A DNA stretch of 64,000 nucleotides from Mycolicibacterium mengxianglii (GTDB lineage: Bacteria; Actinomycetota; Actinomycetes; Mycobacteriales; Mycobacteriaceae). The stretch is from NCBI RefSeq assembly GCF_015710575.1, contig NZ_CP065373.1, forward strand, positions 3,286,001 to 3,350,000, in the 5' to 3' direction. Position 1 is the stretch's first letter. Every line of letters begins with the position of its first letter. This document shows positions 14,373-22,467 of the stretch, piece by piece. Below the pieces are notes generated by a model. That model searched no databases, had not been told where the DNA came from, and saw only the letters and a list, made by a program, of their open reading frames with translations. Both the position numbers and the translations under genes were made by a program.

Positions 14373-14849
14373 GTGCGTCCGTTCGAAGAGGTGGTGGCCG
14401 AGTTCGGCCCGATGGTGCTGCGGGTGTGCCGCGCCGTCGTGGGGCTCGACGATGCCGAGGACGCCTGGTCGGAGACTTTCCTGTCGGCCCTGAAGGCCTA
14501 CCCGGACCTCGCGGCCGACGCCAACGTCCAGGCCTGGCTGGTGACCATCGCTCACCGCCGCGCCATCGACGTGGGTCGCGCCCGTACCCGTCGCGCCGTG
14601 CCCACCGACGCGATACCCGAATCGGCCGCCGTCGGCGCCGATCCCGCCGAGAATGACCCCGACCTGTGGACGGCATTGGGCGCACTGCCGGACAAACAGC
14701 GCCACGCCGTCGCCTACCACCACATCGCCGGCCTGCCGTTCGCCGAGATCGCCCCACTGCTGGGCAACTCCCCCGCCGCCGCCAGGCGTGCGGCGGCCGA
14801 CGGTATCGCCGCCTTGCGGACCTACTACCGGGAGACCGAAACAGTATGA
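14373..14849 (+). CDS. sigma-70 family (ECF-type) RNA polymerase sigma factor
   Basis: About 158 residues. Region 2 is visible as FGPMVLRVCRAVVGLDDAED...WSETFLSALKA and VQAWLVTIAHRRAIDVGRAR; region 4 as LGALPDKQRHAVAYHHIAGL, then FAEIAPLLGNSPAAARRAA. It directs RNA polymerase to a small regulon. The start is uncertain: GTG at 14373 or two codons earlier at 14367; neither has a good ribosome binding site. The stop overlaps the ogt start in ATGA, so the two are co-translated. No anti-sigma gene is adjacent. It is an insertion relative to the recalled tuberculosis order. Confidence 0.85.
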   Translation: MRPFEEVVAEFGPMVLRVCRAVVGLDDAEDAWSETFLSALKAYPDLAADANVQAWLVTIAHRRAIDVGRARTRRAVPTDAIPESAAVGADPAENDPDLWTALGALPDKQRHAVAYHHIAGLPFAEIAPLLGNSPAAARRAAADGIAALRTYYRETETV

Positions 14850-15448
14850 GCACCAACATGTTCAGCACAGCCGATGAGCCGGTCATCCTGGCGCGGCTAC
14901 ACACTCGGCTGGCCGCCACGGCCGCCGAGGCCGGAGCGCTCGACATCGCCTACCGCACCGTCGACACCCCCGTCGGTGCGCTGCTGCTGGCCGCCACCGA
15001 CGTCGGTCTGGTCCGCGTGGCGTTCGCCGTGGAGAACCACGACAGCGTGCTGGCAACTCTGGCCCAGCGGGTCAGCCCCCGGATCCTGCAGTCCCCGACG
15101 CGCCTGGACGACGCCGCCCGCCAGCTCGAACAGTTTTTCCAACGGCGACGCACGACCTTCGATCTGCCGGTGGATCTCCGCCTGGCCCAAGGTTTTCGGC
15201 GTTCGGTGATCGAGCATCTGCGCGTCATCGACTACGGCCACCGCGAAACCTACGCCCAGGTCGCCGACGCCGTCGGCAGCCCGCGGGCGGTGCGGGCGGT
15301 GGGCACAGCCTGTGCGCGCAACCCACTGCCGGTGGTCATCGGATGCCACCGCGTGGTGCGCTCGGACGGCTCGACGGGTCAGTACGCCGGGGGCGCCACG
15401 GCAAAGCAGACCCTGCTGGACTTCGAGGCCGCCCAGGTCAGGGAATGA
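14846..15448 (+). CDS. ogt: methylated-DNA-[protein]-cysteine S-methyltransferase
   Basis: 200 residues. N-terminal ribonuclease-like domain (AYRTVDTPVGALLLAATDVG), then the DNA-binding active-site domain with YGHRETYAQVADAVGSPRAV and the acceptor motif VVIGCHRVV. Cys167 would take the alkyl group from O6-methylguanine in a suicide reaction. The usual Pro before the Cys (PCHRV) is Gly here. No Ada-type N-terminal domain. Being coupled to a sigma factor gene suggests regulation with, or by, that factor in the alkylation response (inference). Confidence 0.92.
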   Translation: MSTNMFSTADEPVILARLHTRLAATAAEAGALDIAYRTVDTPVGALLLAATDVGLVRVAFAVENHDSVLATLAQRVSPRILQSPTRLDDAARQLEQFFQRRRTTFDLPVDLRLAQGFRRSVIEHLRVIDYGHRETYAQVADAVGSPRAVRAVGTACARNPLPVVIGCHRVVRSDGSTGQYAGGATAKQTLLDFEAAQVRE

Positions 15449-15476
15449 AATCGGCGGGCCGCAGGTAACTCAGGTC

Positions 15477-15911
15477 ATGAAACTCCACGACGCTGCGCGC
15501 GAGCTGATCGGCTCGGGCGCCAACGCAACACTGGTGACACTGAATCCCGACGGCAGCCCACAGGTCAGTCTGGTCTGGGTGGCGCTGCAACCGTCCCCCG
15601 ACCACCCGGACACCGAGGATGAACTCGTTGTCGGCCATCTGACCCAGCACAAGAAGGTCCGCAACATACGCCGCGATCCCCGGGTGGCCCTGACGATCAT
15701 CGGCGACGGCCCCGCCAACGCGATGCGTCCCTACCTGTCGGTCACCGGGACCGCACGGATCGTCGAAGGTGGTGCGCCGGAGTTGTTGCGGAGCCTGGCC
15801 GCGACGTTGACGAGTCCGGATGCCGGTTTCCCACCCGAGGATGCGCCACCGGGATATCTGACCCGGATCAAAGTGGACAAGGTAGGCGGCGTCGGCCCCT
15901 GGGCACAGTGA
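15477..15911 (+). CDS. PPOX-class F420-dependent oxidoreductase
   Basis: 144 residues with the split-barrel flavin/F420-binding fold: ATLVTLNPDGSPQVSLVWV at the N-terminus, LTQHKKVRNIRRDPRVALTI in the middle, and PYLSVTGTARIVE. Actinobacterial members of this size use coenzyme F420H2, sometimes bind heme degradation products, and reduce diverse substrates in the cytoplasm. The substrate is unknown. The start is ATG 15477 (MKLHDAARELI). It follows ogt by 28 bases on the same strand and may be in that operon, though no functional link is evident. Confidence 0.88.
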   Translation: MKLHDAARELIGSGANATLVTLNPDGSPQVSLVWVALQPSPDHPDTEDELVVGHLTQHKKVRNIRRDPRVALTIIGDGPANAMRPYLSVTGTARIVEGGAPELLRSLAATLTSPDAGFPPEDAPPGYLTRIKVDKVGGVGPWAQ

Positions 15912-15975
15912 GAGGCGGCCCCACCCGCCACCGGGCTGGACCAACCCGGCCCAGACACCTGTCCGGTATGCCATC

Positions 15976-16485
15976 ATGCGACACATGCGCCGATGGTTTT
16001 CGATCCTGCTCACAGCGACAGCCGTACTGGGTTTCCACATCGCCGGACCGGCCCCCGTGGCGGGTGCGGCAGAGACTGCGATCGGCCGGATCGGCGACAC
16101 GTTGCGGGTGGACAACAACGGCGTCGTCGCCGATGTGACAGTGCTGGCGCCGGTGTTGTCGGAGATTCCGCCCGGGTTCGGCTACCCGCCACGCTCACCA
16201 CGCCAGCAGGTGTGGAAGTCGCAAGTGGTGGTACAGGCCAAGCAGGTCCCCAACCCGTACGCCATGGCGGTGTCGTTCTGGTTCCGCGGGGTGACGCCGA
16301 CCGGTGACGCCTACGAGCCGCGGAACAGCGACGCACCCGACGCCCTGCAGTTCGGTCTGCAGAACGCACCGCAGGGGTCGACGGTCACCGGCTGGGTGTA
16401 CTGGGACTGCTACCGGGATCTGGTGACCAACGTGGTGCTGGTCAACAAGAAGACCGGGACGCGCCTGGCCCAGTGGAACATGTGA
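15976..16485 (+). CDS. secreted MPT63-like (DUF1942) protein
   Basis: 169 residues. A signal peptide (MRRWFSILLTATAVLGFHIA) with likely cleavage near AGAAETA is followed by a beta-rich domain: IGRIGDTLRV, QQVWKSQVVVQAKQVPNP, FWFRGVTPTGDAYEPRN, PQGSTVTGWVYWDCY. The order of these blocks parallels the immunoglobulin-like secreted antigen MPT63, and the position matches Rv2668 in M. tuberculosis. It is probably secreted by Sec; function is unknown. The stop overlaps the next gene by GTGA. ATG 15985 is an alternative start. Confidence 0.75.
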   Translation: MRHMRRWFSILLTATAVLGFHIAGPAPVAGAAETAIGRIGDTLRVDNNGVVADVTVLAPVLSEIPPGFGYPPRSPRQQVWKSQVVVQAKQVPNPYAMAVSFWFRGVTPTGDAYEPRNSDAPDALQFGLQNAPQGSTVTGWVYWDCYRDLVTNVVLVNKKTGTRLAQWNM

Positions 16486-17018
16486 CGTCCCTACACATTT
16501 CACCGGCGACAACCACCGATATCGAAGACGTCGCCGACGTCGCCGCCCGCACTTTTCCGCTGGCCTGCCCGCCGTCGGTCACCGCGGACAACATCACGGC
16601 GTTCGTCGCCGCCAATCTGTCGGCCGAGAAGTTCACCGACTACCTCGCCGACCCTGACCGGACGGTGCTGGTGGCCCGTGAGGCGAACCTGGTGGTCGGC
16701 TACGCCATGGTGATCCGCGGGCTACCCGATGACGCCGACGTGCGACGGGCGGTGACCGTGCTGCCGACCGTGGAGTTGTCGAAGGTCTACGTGCTGCCCA
16801 GCAGCCACGGCGGCACCGTCTCGGCCGCGCTGATGAGCGCGGCACTCGACGTCGCCGTCGGCCATGGCGCCAAAAGCATGTGGCTGGGCGTGAACCAGAA
16901 AAACAAACGCGCCCAACGCTTCTACACCAAACAGGGATTCGCCGTCACCGGCACCAAGAGCTTCCGGCTCGGCTCCGGAGTCGAGCACGACTTCGTAATG
17001 ACCCGGACCCTGGGTTAA
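16482..17018 (+). CDS. GNAT family N-acetyltransferase
   Basis: 178 residues with the GNAT fold: N-terminal DIEDVADVAARTFPLACP, strand VVGYAMVI, the VELSKVYVLPSSHGGTVSAA segment that forms the acetyl-CoA pyrophosphate loop (V-x-P..HGG in place of the usual Q/RxxGxG/A), and C-terminal MWLGVNQKNKRAQRFYTKQG with the conserved N..A..FY. It transfers acetyl groups to an unknown amine. GTG 16482 is preferred because it forms a GTGA overlap with the previous stop; a GTG at 16473 is the alternative. Position matches Rv2669. The 3' end overlaps zapE by four bases. Confidence 0.9.
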   Translation: MTSLHISPATTTDIEDVADVAARTFPLACPPSVTADNITAFVAANLSAEKFTDYLADPDRTVLVAREANLVVGYAMVIRGLPDDADVRRAVTVLPTVELSKVYVLPSSHGGTVSAALMSAALDVAVGHGAKSMWLGVNQKNKRAQRFYTKQGFAVTGTKSFRLGSGVEHDFVMTRTLG

Positions 17019-18085
17019 TCCAGGTCCATCCCGGCCGCCGTCAGCGCCAGCAACCGCGAGGTGGCACGCAGGTACTTCTTCCGGTAGCCACCAGCGAGCA
17101 TCTCCTCGCTGAACACCGTGTCCAACTTGTCCCCGGAAGCCACCACCGGAATGCCGGCGTCGTAGAGCCGGTCGGTCAGCGACACCAGCCGTAGCGCCAC
17201 GTTCTGGTCATCGAGGGCGTGCACGCCGGTCAGGAACACCGCGGCGACGCCCTCGATCAACGTCAGGTAGCGCGACGGATGCATCGTCGCCAGATGCGCA
17301 CACAGCGCGTCGAATTCGTCGAGCGTCGCCCCGGCGACGGTGGCCGCCCGCGCGGTGACATCGGCGTCGGACAGCGGCTCCGGCGCCGGCGGCAGCCCGC
17401 GGTGACGGTAGTCGGGGCCCTCGATCCGCACCGTGGTGAAAATCTGCGACAGCGTGTTGATCTCGCGCAGGAAATCCTGGGCGGCGAACCGGCCCTCCCC
17501 CAGCTGTTCGGGCAATGTGTTCGAGGTGGCCGCCACCGACACGCCACGCTCCACCAGTTGCGACAGCAACCGGGACACCAGCGTGGTGTTGCCGGGGTCG
17601 TCGAGTTCGAACTCGTCGATACAGACCACGACGTACTCGCTGAGCAGCTCGATGCATTCCAGGAACCCGAACACCCCGGCCAGCTGCGTCAGCTCCCCGA
17701 ACGTCGCGAACGCCGCCGGAGCCGGCGAGCCGGCGGCGAGCTGAAAGTACGTCGAAGCCAGCAGGTGGGTCTTGCCGACACCGAACCCGCCATCGAGATA
17801 CAGCCCCACGCCGGGCAGCACTTCCCGCTTGCCGAACATCTTCTTCTTGCCCGCCCGCCGCTGCAGCGCCTGATCGCAGAACTCACGGCACTTCTGCACT
17901 GCCGCCGCCTGACTGGGCTCGGCCGGGTCCGGACGGTAGGAGTCGAAGCTGACGTCGGTGAAGGTCGGGGGCGGGGTCAGCTGCGCGATCAACCGTTCCG
18001 GCGATACCGACGGATGGCGGTCCACCAGGTGCGCCACGCCGCTGGCTGACCCATCGTCAATCGAGGCCGAAGTCGGGGCGTCCAT
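17015..18085 (-). CDS. zapE: ZapE / AFG1-like ATPase
   Basis: 356 residues, AFG1/ZapE family of P-loop ATPases, linked in proteobacteria to Z-ring constriction under stress. Walker A LDGGFGVGKTH ends near residue 107, Walker B is VVVCIDEFELDD at about 152-163, and a sensor-like VSVAATSNTLPEQLGEGRF follows. The C-terminal block CAHLATMHPSRYL and DRLYDAGIPVVAS is also family-typical. The start is the ATG at 18085; a longer frame to 18172 crosses the divergent ribD remnant. The position corresponds to Rv2670c. Cytoplasmic or membrane-peripheral. Confidence 0.9.
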   Translation of the reverse strand: MDAPTSASIDDGSASGVAHLVDRHPSVSPERLIAQLTPPPTFTDVSFDSYRPDPAEPSQAAAVQKCREFCDQALQRRAGKKKMFGKREVLPGVGLYLDGGFGVGKTHLLASTYFQLAAGSPAPAAFATFGELTQLAGVFGFLECIELLSEYVVVCIDEFELDDPGNTTLVSRLLSQLVERGVSVAATSNTLPEQLGEGRFAAQDFLREINTLSQIFTTVRIEGPDYRHRGLPPAPEPLSDADVTARAATVAGATLDEFDALCAHLATMHPSRYLTLIEGVAAVFLTGVHALDDQNVALRLVSLTDRLYDAGIPVVASGDKLDTVFSEEMLAGGYRKKYLRATSRLLALTAAGMDLD

Positions 18086-18119
18086 GCAGGCACTGTAGCT
18101 ACGTGCTCCAATCGACCTC

Positions 18120-18319
18120 ATGGCGCAACCCGACGCTGGGACCCAGCTCACACTGCTGACCGGCACGGGCACCGTCTCCGACGTCGCACTGCCGGACCTC
18201 TACGCCAATCCCGACGTCTTGCAAAGACGCTGCTGACGGCGCCGGCGCAGCGCGGCCTGGCACATGTGCTCGCCGACGACGCCGGTTACCTCTACAGCCG
18301 CTACGTGCGGGAGACCTGA
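18120..18319 (+). pseudogene. ribD: ribD (pyrimidine reductase, Rv2671-like) remnant with internal deletion
   Basis: ATG 18120 opens 38 codons reading TQLTLLTGTGTVSDVALPDLYAN, typical of the N-terminus of the RibD-like reductase found here in mycobacteria, then stops at 18236. In another frame 18216-18319 reads LLTAPAQRGLAHVLADDAGY and LYSRYVRET, the family's C-terminal end. The two ends are joined within about 20 bases, so the whole catalytic middle (roughly 600-700 bases in intact homologues) is gone and the frame is shifted. Gene position between zapE and the hydrolase matches Rv2671. It cannot encode a working enzyme. Confidence 0.85.
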
Positions 18320-18348
18320 GGTGTGCCAACCGGGTCGGTGCCGATCGC

Positions 18349-18354
18349 TACTGT
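18349..18354 (+). promoter_or_regulatory. -10 box, likely leaderless start of the hydrolase-like lipoprotein gene
   Basis: TACTGT ends seven bases before the ATG at 18362, so transcription would begin at or next to the start codon. Confidence 0.4.
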
Positions 18355-18361
18355 GGGCTGC

Positions 18362-19918
18362 ATGAATCGGCCCGCCCACCTCACGGCCCTCGTCGCGGCG
18401 ACCGCATTACTGGCCGGATGCGCGCCGGGCCTGGCGGCCAATCCGCGCTACGCCACCGACGTCCGCAGTGGCGGCGGCGACCAGAGCGCCACGTCGGCCG
18501 CACCGGAAGGGCCACCGCCGATCGCCGCCCCCAAGAACGACCTGCCCTGGCGGGAATGCACGTCGCAGGTCTTCAGCGACGCCGCCCTGCCGACGCCGCC
18601 GTCGATCAGGCTGGACTGCGCGTCCTACGACGCCGACCTGGACCCGATCGCCGGGGCCACCGGAAACATCAGCATCGGCGTGGTGCGGGCCCGGTCGGTG
18701 CAGACTCCGGCTGATGCCGGCCCGCTGGTGTTCACCACCGGCTCTGACATGCCGACCTCCCAGCAGCTGCCGGTGTGGCTCTCCCGCTCCGGGGCCGACA
18801 TCCTGGCCCAGCACCCCATCGTCGCCGTGGACCGTCGCGGCATGGGCATGTCCAGCGCAGTGGACTGCCGCGATCTGTTCGACCGTCAGGAAATGCGCGA
18901 TCAGGCGCAGTTCGAACCCGGTGACGACCCCGTGGCCAACCTGGGAGCGGTCACCATGACCGCGACCACCAGCTGCACCGACACCATCGCACCCGGCGAC
19001 AGCGCCTACGACAACGTGCACGCCGCCGCCGACCTGGAACGGCTGCGCAGTATGTGGGATGTGCCGTCTCTGGCCCTGATGGGCATCGGCAACGGCGCCC
19101 AGGTGGCACTGGCCTACGCCGGCGCGCACCCCGACAAGGTGACCCGGCTGGTGCTCGATTCCCCGCTTCCGCTGGCCGTGTCCGCCGAGGCCGCCGCCGA
19201 ACAACAGGTCAGCGGGCAAGAGGCCGCACTGGATGCGTTCGCCACCCAGTGCGCGGCCATCGGCTGCGCACTCGGCCCGGACCCGAAGGCCGCCGTCGAT
19301 GCGCTGCTGGATTCGGCACGTCAGGGCCGCGGTCCCGGCGGAGCGGCGGTGTCACAGTTGGTCACCGCCATCGTCACGGCCCTGGCGTTCCCGGACGGGG
19401 ACCGTGTCACCAGCACCGACAAGCTGGCCGATGCGCTGGCCGCAGCCCGCTCCGGCGACGACAACCAGTTGACCAGCCTGATGAACCGGGCCGAGGCGCT
19501 GCGCGAGTCCGACGGCCAGTTCATCAACCGCTGCAGCGATGCCCTGAACCGGCCGACCCCCGACCGGGTACGTGAGCTCGTCGTCGCCTGGGGCAAGGAG
19601 TTCCCGCAGTTCGGCGAGGTCGCCGCGCTGAACCTGGTGAAGTGCCTCAACTGGCCCAGCGGCAAGGCGCCCGAGGACCCGAAGGACCTCAAGACCGAGG
19701 TGCTGCTACTCGGGGTGCAGAACGACCCGATCGTCGGCTCCGACGGGGTGGCGGCCACCGCGGCCACCATCATCAACGCCGGCGCGGTCAGCCGCCGGGT
19801 GATGTGGCAGGGCATCGGGCACGGCGCGTCGGTCTACTCGGGCTGCGCCATGGCACCGCTGGTGGACTATCTCGGCAGCGGCAAGACGCCCGCGACCGAC
19901 ACCTACTGCCCCGCCTGA
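18362..19918 (+). CDS. secreted alpha/beta-hydrolase-fold lipoprotein (TAP/SAP family, Rv2672-like), nucleophile replaced
   Basis: 518 residues. A lipoprotein signal ends in LLAGC (Cys20). The body matches exported mycobacterial TAP-like hydrolases/proteases: IVAVDRRGMGMS, LVLDSPLPL, and a C-terminal TAP domain with LLLGVQNDPIVG (Asp) and WQGIGHGASVYSGC (His). The nucleophile elbow reads LMGIGNGAQVAL, so position 244 is Asn instead of Ser. It therefore may not be a serine hydrolase. The place between ribD and aftC matches Rv2672. It would be anchored on the outer face of the membrane. Confidence 0.88.
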   Translation: MNRPAHLTALVAATALLAGCAPGLAANPRYATDVRSGGGDQSATSAAPEGPPPIAAPKNDLPWRECTSQVFSDAALPTPPSIRLDCASYDADLDPIAGATGNISIGVVRARSVQTPADAGPLVFTTGSDMPTSQQLPVWLSRSGADILAQHPIVAVDRRGMGMSSAVDCRDLFDRQEMRDQAQFEPGDDPVANLGAVTMTATTSCTDTIAPGDSAYDNVHAAADLERLRSMWDVPSLALMGIGNGAQVALAYAGAHPDKVTRLVLDSPLPLAVSAEAAAEQQVSGQEAALDAFATQCAAIGCALGPDPKAAVDALLDSARQGRGPGGAAVSQLVTAIVTALAFPDGDRVTSTDKLADALAAARSGDDNQLTSLMNRAEALRESDGQFINRCSDALNRPTPDRVRELVVAWGKEFPQFGEVAALNLVKCLNWPSGKAPEDPKDLKTEVLLLGVQNDPIVGSDGVAATAATIINAGAVSRRVMWQGIGHGASVYSGCAMAPLVDYLGSGKTPATDTYCPA

Positions 19919-19938
19919 CCCACCACCGAAGGGTGCCG

Positions 19939-21237
19939 GTGTACGGTGCGCACGTGACGGCAGTAGACGCGGCACGCACCCGCCTATTGAAAGTATTCCG
20001 CCCCCGCACCTCCCCGCCGAGTGTCGCGATGGTGTTGCGGTCGGTTCTGTGGCCCCTGGCAATCATGTCGGTGTTCCACCGCACCTACGTGTTGGCCACC
20101 AACGGCTACATCACCGATGACTTCGGCCCGGTGTATCGCGCCGTCATCAATTTCAAAATGGGCTGGGACATCTACAACGAGAACTTCAACCACGTCGACC
20201 CGCACTATCTGTACCCGCCCGGTGGCACCCTGCTGCTGGCCCCGTTCGGCTACCTGCCCGTTGATGCCTCCCGGTACTGGTTCATCACCTTCAACACCGT
20301 GGCGATCCTGCTGGCCGCCTATTTCCTGGTACGGCTGTTCAAGTTCTCGGCGTCGTCGGTGGCGCTGCCTGCGCTGATCCTGGGCATGTTCCTCACCGAA
20401 TCCGTAACCAGCACACTGGTGTACACCAACATCAACGGCTGCATCCTGCTCGGCGAGGTGCTGTTCCTGATGTGGCTCCTCGACGGCAGACACAGCCGCG
20501 AATGGCTGGCCGGCGCCGCTGTGGGCCTGACCCTGGTGGTCAAACCGTCGCTGGCGCCGCTGCTGCTGCTGCCGCTGCTGAACCGGCAGTGGCGGGCGTT
20601 GGCCACAGCCTTCGGTGTGCCGCTGGTGTTCAACGTCGTCGCCTGGCCGCTGACCAGCGACCCGGGCAGCTTCATCGAGCGGACCGTGCCCTACATCCTG
20701 AGCACCCGCGACTACTTCAACTCCTCGATCCTGGGCAACGGCATCTACTACGGGCTGCCGATGTGGCTCATTCTGCTGTTGCGGGTCCTGTTCGCGGCCT
20801 TGGCCATTGGCAGCCTGGTGCTGTTGTACCGGTACTACCGCACCCGTGACCCGCTGCTCTGGATGGTGACGTCCTCGGGTGTGCTGCTCACGGCGTCCTA
20901 TCTGGTGCTCTCCCTGGGCCAGGGTTACTACTCGATGATGTTGTTCCCGTTCGTGATGTCGGTGGTGCTGCCGAACTCGGTGATCCGCAACTGGCCGGCC
21001 TGGCTGGCCATCTACGGCTTCTTCACCATGGACCGGTTCCTGATGTGGCACTGGCCGACCACCGGCCGGTTCCTGGAATACATGAAGATCACCTATGGCT
21101 GGTCGCTGCTGCTGATCGTGGTGTTCTGCGTGCTGTACTTCCGCTACCTCGACGCCAAATCCGACGGCCGACTGGAACAGGGCATCGATCCGCCATGGAT
21201 GACGCCTGCGAAAGAGCGCGATAGCGTGGGCGCATGA
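19939..21237 (+). CDS. aftC: arabinofuranosyltransferase AftC
   Basis: 432 residues, a GT87/GT-C polytopic membrane enzyme. Matches to M. tuberculosis AftC recalled along its length include NGYITDDFGPVYRAVINF, HYLYPPGGTLLLAPFGYLP, YTNINGCILLGEVLFL, STRDYFNSSILGNG and KITYGWSLLLIV. It adds alpha-1,3-arabinofuranosyl branches from decaprenyl-phosphoarabinose to arabinogalactan and lipoarabinomannan on the periplasmic side. The GTG at 19939 (VYGAHVTAVD) corresponds to the known N-terminus. About ten membrane helices. It overlaps msrB by ATGA, so they are translationally coupled. Confidence 0.95.
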   Translation: MYGAHVTAVDAARTRLLKVFRPRTSPPSVAMVLRSVLWPLAIMSVFHRTYVLATNGYITDDFGPVYRAVINFKMGWDIYNENFNHVDPHYLYPPGGTLLLAPFGYLPVDASRYWFITFNTVAILLAAYFLVRLFKFSASSVALPALILGMFLTESVTSTLVYTNINGCILLGEVLFLMWLLDGRHSREWLAGAAVGLTLVVKPSLAPLLLLPLLNRQWRALATAFGVPLVFNVVAWPLTSDPGSFIERTVPYILSTRDYFNSSILGNGIYYGLPMWLILLLRVLFAALAIGSLVLLYRYYRTRDPLLWMVTSSGVLLTASYLVLSLGQGYYSMMLFPFVMSVVLPNSVIRNWPAWLAIYGFFTMDRFLMWHWPTTGRFLEYMKITYGWSLLLIVVFCVLYFRYLDAKSDGRLEQGIDPPWMTPAKERDSVGA

Positions 21238-21662
21238 GCCCCCACGCGTCAGAGCTGCCCGGCCCGAAGGTGTCCCTGACCGACGACCAGTGGCGCGAGA
21301 AGCTCACCCCGCAGGAATTCGCCGTCCTGCGGCAGGCCGGTACCGAACCGGCCTACGTCGGTGAGTACACCGACACCAAAACCGAAGGCGTCTACCAGTG
21401 CCGGGCCTGCGGTGCCGAATTGTTCCGCAGTTCAGAGAAATTCGACTCGCATTGCGGGTGGCCGTCGTTCTTCGACCCGTCGCATTCGGACGCGGTGATC
21501 CTGCGCCCTGACGACTCCCATGGCATGCGCCGCGTCGAAGTGCTCTGCGCCCACTGCCAGAGCCACCTGGGCCACGTGTTCACCGGTGAGGGTTATCCCA
21601 CCCCGACCGATCAGCGCTACTGCATCAACTCGATTTCGCTGAAGCTGGTGCCGAAAGCCTGA
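21234..21662 (+). CDS. msrB: peptide-methionine (R)-S-oxide reductase MsrB
   Basis: 142 residues, a complete MsrB. Zinc site C56-x2-C59 (CRAC) and C105-x2-C108 (CAHC); active-site strand RYCINSISL with catalytic Cys130; HCGWPSFFDP and GHVF complete the pocket. It reduces the R epimer of methionine sulfoxide in proteins using thioredoxin. No signal peptide, so cytoplasmic. Translationally coupled to aftC. The last 38 bases overlap the convergent glycosyltransferase gene, the edge of the glycosyltransferase island. Confidence 0.96.
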   Translation: MSPHASELPGPKVSLTDDQWREKLTPQEFAVLRQAGTEPAYVGEYTDTKTEGVYQCRACGAELFRSSEKFDSHCGWPSFFDPSHSDAVILRPDDSHGMRRVEVLCAHCQSHLGHVFTGEGYPTPTDQRYCINSISLKLVPKA

Positions 21663-22467
21663 TCGGCCGGCCGTCGGCGTCGCGTTCGATCAGTCCGCGC
21701 GCCTCGAACGCCTCGAGCCAGCCCCCCATCGGCCACCACCCCCACCGCCGGTGGAACACCGCGGCATTGGCCACGATGTCATCGAGATGCTGCACCGGCG
21801 GATTCGATACCGGGTGATGCTGATGGAAGGCGTTGGCCCCGCCCACCCAGCGCAGACCCACCTCGGCTTCGGCGGCGCACTGCCCGAAATCGGTGTCCTC
21901 GCCGCCATATCCGCGGTACAGCTCGCAGAACCCGCCGATCCGCTGCCAAGTCCGTGCGGTCGCCGCGAACGACAGTGACCAGAACAGGGTGTAATCGGTG
22001 CCAGCCAGCACGTCGCCGTCGCCCGGCGCCGGGCGGGCCGGATGCGGTCTGACCTCCAGCGCCGACAGGTCGTAACCGTGCGGACCCGGCGGCGGCAGAT
22101 ATGTGACGGGTCCACACAGCAAGGCGTCACCATGCTGGGGCCTGCCCGCGACGTCCAGGTACCGTCCGATCAGGTCGCGGCCCGGGATGCAGTCCACGTC
22201 GAGGAACACCAGTAGTTCGGCGCCCCGCTCCAGCGCTGCCGCCGCCCCGACGTTGCGCGCCTGCCCCAGCGGCAGTGCCGCTGGGTCGGCATCGTGGGCC
22301 ACCACGTGGCGGCGGGCATCCCCGGCGACGATCCCCGGTACGTCCGGATCAGCCAGCGCGACGACAACGTGCAGATCCGGCAGGTGCGAGCCGACGGCCA
22401 GGCCGTCGAGCTGGCGGCGCAGGTGCTGGTGCCGGCCGTGCGCGACGGTGATGACGGCAGTTCTCAT
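21625..22467 (-). CDS. family 2 glycosyltransferase
   Basis: 280 residues, GT-A fold. N-terminal TAVITVAHGRHQHLRRQLDG, then LPLGQARNVGAAAALERGA and the metal-binding LLVFLDVDCIPGRDL (DxD), and the acceptor-site motif YRGYGGEDTDFGQC typical of galactosyl/N-acetylhexosaminyl-type GT2 enzymes. C-terminal NAFHQHHPVSNPP likely holds a metal-coordinating His. It is cytoplasmic, without membrane helices. The start ATG 22467 overlaps the previous gene's stop by ATGA. It is the last gene of the glycosyltransferase run. Confidence 0.88.
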   Translation of the reverse strand: MRTAVITVAHGRHQHLRRQLDGLAVGSHLPDLHVVVALADPDVPGIVAGDARRHVVAHDADPAALPLGQARNVGAAAALERGAELLVFLDVDCIPGRDLIGRYLDVAGRPQHGDALLCGPVTYLPPPGPHGYDLSALEVRPHPARPAPGDGDVLAGTDYTLFWSLSFAATARTWQRIGGFCELYRGYGGEDTDFGQCAAEAEVGLRWVGGANAFHQHHPVSNPPVQHLDDIVANAAVFHRRWGWWPMGGWLEAFEARGLIERDADGRPIRLSAPASAKSS

